In this document: positions 59,142 through 64,000 of the stretch, in pieces
How the letters are laid out: the number at the start of each line of letters is the position of its first letter
Numbering within the stretch: the first letter of the stretch is position 1
Source of the DNA: Paraburkholderia sp. BL10I2N1
GTDB lineage: Bacteria > Pseudomonadota > Gammaproteobacteria > Burkholderiales > Burkholderiaceae
Length of the DNA stretch: 64,000 nt
Reading direction: 5' to 3'
Assembly (NCBI RefSeq): GCF_004361815.1
Contig: NZ_SNWA01000001.1
Span: forward strand, 744,001 to 808,000
The notes under the pieces: generated by a model
What the model was told of the DNA's origin: nothing
Database searches by the model: none
What the model saw: only the letters and a program-made list of their open reading frames with translations
Made by a program: the position numbers and the translations under genes

Positions 59142-62100
59142 ATGTCCGAGCGAAACGATTCCGCCGACCCGCCAGAAGCCGGACGTGCCAGGCCCAGTAG
59201 CGGGAGCGACCATGCGGTGCTGCGGCACACGTTGCGAGTGGTGCTGGCGCTCGCACTCGTCCTCTACTTCATCGTGGCGGGGCTTTTCCTCAGCTTGCGC
59301 TATGTCGTACTGCCGCGCGCCGACGCGTTCCGCCCGCGCATCGAAGCCGTCGTCTCGGACAAGCTGCACGCGGAACTGAGAATCGGCAGGCTCGCACCGC
59401 ACTGGACAGGCTTCCAGCCTGGCCTCGACATCACCAATCTCACCATCCGCGACCGCGGCGGCAATACCGCGCTAACGATCCCGCACGCCACGGCCACGCT
59501 TTCGTGGCGATCGCTCGCGCAACTCGCGCCAGTGCTATCGAGCCTCGTCGTCGACAAGCCGGACCTGCTGGTTGCACGGTCGAGCGACGGCGCGCTGTCG
59601 GTAGCCGGCGTCCTGCTTCCGACCCGGCGCACGGGCAACGCCACGTTCACCACCTGGTTGCTTCAGCAACAGGCGATCATTCTGCGTGGCGGCACGCTCC
59701 GCTGGCGCGACGCGCGGCACAACGCCCCGGAGCTTGCGCTGCAGGACATCCGGCTTGCGATCCTCAACGACGGTTACGAACACCGCTTCGCACTCCAGGC
59801 CCCCGCCGAGGGTACGGTGCTGCACGGCCCGCTCGACTTCCGGGCGCACTTCCGTCACGCGCCGCTGACTTCCGCCGGCAAGCCGGTCAACTGGAAAGGT
59901 GAGGCGTATCTGTCCACCGGCCCCGTCGATCTGCCCACGCTGGCACGCTACGTGGGTTTCCCGTTCGAAGTCTCCGCGGGCCGCATCGACAATTCAATCT
60001 GGATTGACTTTGCGCAAGGCAGTATGAGGACCGCGGAGGGCCAGCTTGCAGGCAGCGACGTCGCCTTGCGCGTGCGCGCAACACAACCGAAACTCGACGT
60101 GCCCGTTGCAACTTTCACCTGGAAAGTGAATCTGGAGCAGCGCGACTTTAACCTCCAGCTCAGCGACTTCAACGCCGAACTCGGCCAGCCGCCACTCGAT
60201 GACGGCACGCCGGTCACGCGCAATCTGGCGCTGTCGACGCTGACCGCCCGCTACCGCATGCCGAGCGTGCAGGTTGGCCAGCTGATGAGCGTCAAGGGCG
60301 ATCGTGTCGACCTTGGTGTGCTCGCGGAATTCAGCCGCGCGCTGCCGCTGCAGGGCAAACTGTTAAGCGAACTCGTGCGTTTCAATCCGCGCGGGCTGGT
60401 ATCGAACTATGTGATCGAAGTCGAGCGCGAAAAACCCGAATCCGGCGAGGCCATTGCCGAGCAGCGTGCGAAAGGTGGCCAACCGATCTTGCGTTACCGG
60501 TTCAAGGGCGATCTGCAGGGCATCAGCATCGCGGCCCAGGAACCGCCGCCCGGCCTGACGAAGCTCAACCACCCGCGTGCGGGCGTTCCGGGGGTCGAAA
60601 ATCTGTGGGGCAACGTCGACGCCGACGAAAACCACGGCGCGCTGGTGCTCAACTCGGCCAATGTGGCCGTGACGATGCCAGGTGTTTTCGACGATCCGCG
60701 CCTCACGTTCGACCGTATGAGCGGCCACGTCAGGTGGGAAATCAAGCCAAAGGCACCGGGCGAGCAGCACCTGTCCGTTGCGATAACCGTGCCCGACTTT
60801 CATGTTTCCAACGCCGATACTGCCGCGAAGCTCACCGCCTACTACACGAACCCGGGCCACGGGCGCGGCGCGCTCGAACTGAAGGCCGATTTCGAGCGGG
60901 CGGCAGTGCCGCGCATCGTCCGCTACCTGCCGACCAGCATCAGCGAAAAACTGCGCATCTATCTGGGACACGGGCTGCAGGCCGGCACGTCACAAGGCGC
61001 GACGATCGAGGTGCATGGCAATCTCGACAAGTTCCCCTACTCGCGCGATCCGACCGCCGGCATCTTCCGCATCGTCGCGCCGTTCAGGAACGCAACGTTC
61101 GACCCGTCGCCCTATCCGCCGAGGACACTCAAGAACGGCACGCCGAACGTCTGGCCGGCGCTCGACAACATCAACGGCACGTTCCAGCTGAAGGAAAATG
61201 TGCTGCAATTCGACGTCGACAGCGCGCGCTACAAGCGGGTCGCACTCGGGAAGGTGGCAGGGAAGATCGACGATCTCGGAACGAAAGCGTCGAGCCTTGT
61301 GATCACGGGCAACGCCCGCGGTCCGCTCGCCGACATGCTGGACTACGCAAACAACAGCGCGCTCGGCGGCCTCTCGAAACACGCCGGCGAAAAGGTCCGC
61401 GCCGAAGGCGGTGCATCGCTCGCCCTCAAGCTCACTGTGCCGCGCACGCCGAAACCGCATATCGCTGTCGAAGGCGCGATCGGCTTTCAGAACAACCGGC
61501 TGACGATGAATCACGTACCGCCGTTATCGCAACTCAACGGCCGTGTCCGGTTCACGGAGCACACCGCAGCGACCGACCGGCTGTCCGCCCGCTTTCTCGG
61601 CGGCGCGGTGCACGCGAACGGAGGCCTGCGAGAGGACGGCACCTATGCATTCGATATCAACGGCCAGATTGCCGTCGAGGCGGCGCGTGGCCTCGACCTG
61701 CACGGCCCGGCCGAACAGGCGCTCACGCACATGAGCGGCAGCGCGCCTTATCATCTGAATATGCGCGGCGCCAGAGGCCGCCTGCCCGACATCACCGCGA
61801 ACTCCGACCTGACCGGCCTCGCGCTCAACTTCCCCGCACCTTTCAACAAGCCGCTCGGCGAGCGGATGCCCCTGCACTTCACGTTCCACCCGCCCACCAG
61901 CCCCACCGACGCAGGTCTACAGCACGCCGACCTGACTTTCGGACAGATCAAGGCCGCGTACCTGCTGCGCCACGAGCCGAACCGGCCGTTGACCGTGGTG
62001 CGGGGCGCGATCGGCGTGAACAGGCCGGCTGATCCGCCGTCCGAGGGCGTCACCGCAGCGGTCGACCTCGACGAGTTGGACGCCGACGCGTGGCGCGCGC

Positions 62101-63320
62101 TTTTTGCCCAGATGCGCAGCGGCAGCAAGGACGCGGTACAGCCCGGCATCCCCAACAGCACGGCCGTGCAGTTCATGCCGACGCGCTTCGCGGTCCACAT
62201 CGGCACACTGACGCTGCTCAAGCGTCACTGGGAAAACCTGATCGTCGGCGCATCGACCGAAGATCACAAGTGGCAGGCGAACATCGCATCGAATCAGGTT
62301 TCGGGCCATGCATCGTGGCTGCCGGGCGCCACGCCGGACTCGCCCGGCACACTGCAGGCACGCCTCGCGCGCCTCGTGATTCCCTCGGCGCCAGAGAACG
62401 ACCTGCTCGGCCGGGCCATGTCCGCGCCCGCGAGAAACATGCCGTCGATCGATCTGATCGTGAACGAGTTGATCGTCCGCGAACACAACTTCGGTCGGCT
62501 TGAAGTCGATGCGCACAATTTCGAGGAAGACGGCGTACCCGTCTGGCAACTGGACAAGCTCGACGTCACCAATCCGGATGCGTCGCTGATCGCCACGGCG
62601 AACTGGCGCACCGAGCGCAGCCTCGGCGCCAATACCGACGAGGTCCCGCCGCACCACACCGAACTCGATTTCGTCCTTCACGTCAACGACGCTGGCGCGT
62701 TGCTCGAGCGCGCCGGCCGCCCGCGGGTGCTCAAGGGCGGCTCCGGCGTGCTGTCGGGCGAGCTCAACTGGCGCGGCAGCCCGAACGTGATCGATTTCCC
62801 GACGCTGAACGGCAACCTCGCCGTCGACCTGCGGCACGGACAGATCCTGAAAGTCGACCCGGGTCTCGCGAGGCTGCTCGGCGTGCTGAGCCTGCAAAGC
62901 CTCTCGCGCGTGGCGACGCTCAATTTCCGCGATGTGATCGGTGAAGGCCTGCCATTCTCGACTGTGACGGGCACCGTGGGCATCGAAAACGGCATCGGCC
63001 GCACGGACAACTTCCAGATGATCATGGCGCCTGCCCGCACCCGGATGGCAGGCACCATCGACCTCGCACAGGAAACGCAGGATCTGCGCGTCCACATCAT
63101 CCCGACGGTGGACATCGGCGCCGGCGTGGTCGCGGCCGCGATCGTCAACCCGCTGTTCGGACTCGGCGCACTGATCGCGGACTTCGCGCTATATCACTCG
63201 GTCAGCAGGATATTCGCCATGGAGTATGCGATCACCGGCTCCTGGGCGCATCCGCACGTCGAGCGGGTCAGCGACGATCGCGGTAATATGACCGCTCCGG
63301 CTCCGACGGTCTTCCATTGA
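59142..63320 (+). CDS. yhdP: YhdP/AsmA-like envelope lipid-transport protein
   Basis: 1,392 residues from ATG 59142 (MSERNDSADPPE); a GTG at 59088 would add 18. One N-terminal membrane helix (TLRVVLALALVLYFIVAGLF) is followed by a very long repetitive beta-rich periplasmic part. The C-terminal end has the AsmA-like stretch LNWRGSPNVIDFPTLNGNL... MAGTIDLAQETQDLRVHIIP and GAGVVAAAIVNPLFGLGALI. Such proteins bridge the inner and outer membranes and move phospholipids. The nitrilase-family gene follows on the same strand. Confidence 0.92.
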   Translation: MSERNDSADPPEAGRARPSSGSDHAVLRHTLRVVLALALVLYFIVAGLFLSLRYVVLPRADAFRPRIEAVVSDKLHAELRIGRLAPHWTGFQPGLDITNLTIRDRGGNTALTIPHATATLSWRSLAQLAPVLSSLVVDKPDLLVARSSDGALSVAGVLLPTRRTGNATFTTWLLQQQAIILRGGTLRWRDARHNAPELALQDIRLAILNDGYEHRFALQAPAEGTVLHGPLDFRAHFRHAPLTSAGKPVNWKGEAYLSTGPVDLPTLARYVGFPFEVSAGRIDNSIWIDFAQGSMRTAEGQLAGSDVALRVRATQPKLDVPVATFTWKVNLEQRDFNLQLSDFNAELGQPPLDDGTPVTRNLALSTLTARYRMPSVQVGQLMSVKGDRVDLGVLAEFSRALPLQGKLLSELVRFNPRGLVSNYVIEVEREKPESGEAIAEQRAKGGQPILRYRFKGDLQGISIAAQEPPPGLTKLNHPRAGVPGVENLWGNVDADENHGALVLNSANVAVTMPGVFDDPRLTFDRMSGHVRWEIKPKAPGEQHLSVAITVPDFHVSNADTAAKLTAYYTNPGHGRGALELKADFERAAVPRIVRYLPTSISEKLRIYLGHGLQAGTSQGATIEVHGNLDKFPYSRDPTAGIFRIVAPFRNATFDPSPYPPRTLKNGTPNVWPALDNINGTFQLKENVLQFDVDSARYKRVALGKVAGKIDDLGTKASSLVITGNARGPLADMLDYANNSALGGLSKHAGEKVRAEGGASLALKLTVPRTPKPHIAVEGAIGFQNNRLTMNHVPPLSQLNGRVRFTEHTAATDRLSARFLGGAVHANGGLREDGTYAFDINGQIAVEAARGLDLHGPAEQALTHMSGSAPYHLNMRGARGRLPDITANSDLTGLALNFPAPFNKPLGERMPLHFTFHPPTSPTDAGLQHADLTFGQIKAAYLLRHEPNRPLTVVRGAIGVNRPADPPSEGVTAAVDLDELDADAWRALFAQMRSGSKDAVQPGIPNSTAVQFMPTRFAVHIGTLTLLKRHWENLIVGASTEDHKWQANIASNQVSGHASWLPGATPDSPGTLQARLARLVIPSAPENDLLGRAMSAPARNMPSIDLIVNELIVREHNFGRLEVDAHNFEEDGVPVWQLDKLDVTNPDASLIATANWRTERSLGANTDEVPPHHTELDFVLHVNDAGALLERAGRPRVLKGGSGVLSGELNWRGSPNVIDFPTLNGNLAVDLRHGQILKVDPGLARLLGVLSLQSLSRVATLNFRDVIGEGLPFSTVTGTVGIENGIGRTDNFQMIMAPARTRMAGTIDLAQETQDLRVHIIPTVDIGAGVVAAAIVNPLFGLGALIADFALYHSVSRIFAMEYAITGSWAHPHVERVSDDRGNMTAPAPTVFH

Positions 63321-63445
63321 GCGCTGATCGGGCCCCTGCTGCACGGTCCTCTCGCGGTGGGCGGGCCGTTCATGACATAGCCATGGTTTGCAGTCCGCGG
63401 CGCGCCGTCCGCGTCGCCTTGCCGGGAGTCTTTCAAAACGCTCAT

Positions 63446-64000
63446 GAGCGACCAATACGCCCCAACATCGACCTGTCGCGTCGCTGCGCTGCAGATGGTC
63501 AGCACGCCCGAGCGCGACCGGAACCTTGCCGAGGCCGAACGGCTTATCGCGGAAGCCGTCGCGGATGGCGCGCAACTTGTGCTGCTGCCCGAATATTTCT
63601 GCTTTATGGGCTTCAAGGACACGGACAAGCTGACAGTCCGCGAAGCATACGGCGATGGCCCGATCCAGCGTTTTCTGACGGATGCGGCGCGGCGCCACGG
63701 CGTCTGGATAATCGGCGGCACACTGCCGCTGACGGCGCCGGAAGCTTCGCGCGTACTGAACACGACACTCGTATTCGACCCGCAGGGTAACGAGGTCGCA
63801 CGCTACGACAAGATCCACCTGTTCAGCTTCGAGAAAGGCGACGAATCGTTCGACGAGGCGCGCACGATCTGTCCCGGTGAAGATGTGCGCACCTTCGAAG
63901 CTCCGTTTGGCCGGGTGGGCCTGTCCGTCTGCTACGATCTGCGCTTTCCGGAGCTGTACCGGCGCATGGGCGACTGCGCGCTGATCGTGGTGCCGTCCGC
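63446..64000 (+). CDS. Carbon-nitrogen hydrolase (nitrilase family), 3' part missing
   Basis: The first 185 codons are present; the gene leaves the right edge. The catalytic triad is visible: Glu in LVLLPEYFCF, Lys in RYDKIHLFSFEKG and Cys in GLSVCYDLRFPELYR. These sequences match the Nit1/Nit2 (omega-amidase or deaminated-glutathione amidase) branch rather than true nitrilases. It follows yhdP by 125 bp, a common pairing in this group. Confidence 0.92.

Noticed and set aside
60605..62032. Second plus-strand frame of 475 codons inside yhdP
   Set aside because: Out-of-frame reading of yhdP, very rich in Arg; no independent evidence.
1..64000. CRISPR arrays, prophage, intact transposons, rRNA or tRNA genes
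   Set aside because: No regular spaced repeats, phage structural genes, complete insertion sequence or cloverleaf-like sequence was seen by eye; a tRNA scan would be needed to exclude tRNAs fully.

Overview
The window comes from a GC-rich betaproteobacterium, most likely of the Burkholderia/Paraburkholderia group. The evidence is the housekeeping neighbourhood (hrcA-nadK-recN, grpE-thioredoxin-dnaK-dnaJ, hemH-hslR, hda-HAD-pcnB-folK-dNK-panB, mutL-miaA, purM-perM, glnE/yhdP) and the protein sequences themselves. The species cannot be fixed from this sequence alone.

Bases 1-24,800 are accessory and centre on an exopolysaccharide (EPS) locus. On the minus strand run a GlxA-type regulator, manC, a WcaJ-type initiating sugar-phosphate transferase, a Wza-type outer-membrane exporter, a Wzc-type BY-kinase, gmd, fcl and two GT4 glycosyltransferases: a GDP-mannose/GDP-L-fucose supply plus Wzx/Wzy-type export. 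No Wzx flippase or Wzy polymerase is visible; they may lie left of base 1 or elsewhere. Left of this is a second minus-strand block: acyl carrier protein, FkbH-like HAD protein, SGNH-hydrolase-like protein and a truncated MBOAT acyltransferase. Its logic resembles DltABCD (charge a carrier protein, then pass the acyl group across the membrane to a polymer), and it is the best candidate here for a little-described system. To the right lie a GDP-mannose hydrolase coupled to a 45-residue membrane protein, an IS3-family remnant, a secreted clan-A-like glycosidase with two cysteine-rich modules, galU and a PAP2 phosphatase.

Bases 24,300-30,300 hold a broken aspartate/glutamate racemase gene, a vanillate O-demethylase set (vanB, vanA, GntR regulator) with two TGTATACA palindromes upstream, an MFS transporter remnant, and an MHYT-GGDEF-EAL cyclic-di-GMP protein.

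Bases 30,600-64,000 are core genome: an MscS channel, DedA, mismatch repair (mutL), tRNA modification (miaA), purine synthesis (purM), replication control (hda), RNA polyadenylation (pcnB), folate synthesis (folK and a pabB-pabC fusion), pantothenate (panB), the heat-shock operon grpE-trx-dnaK-dnaJ with a near-perfect sigma-32 promoter, hslR, hemH, hrcA, nadK, recN, glnE, yhdP and a partial nitrilase-family gene at the right edge. Two clear bidirectional terminators separate convergent pairs (mscS/dedA and miaA/purM). No tRNA, rRNA, CRISPR array or intact mobile element was found.
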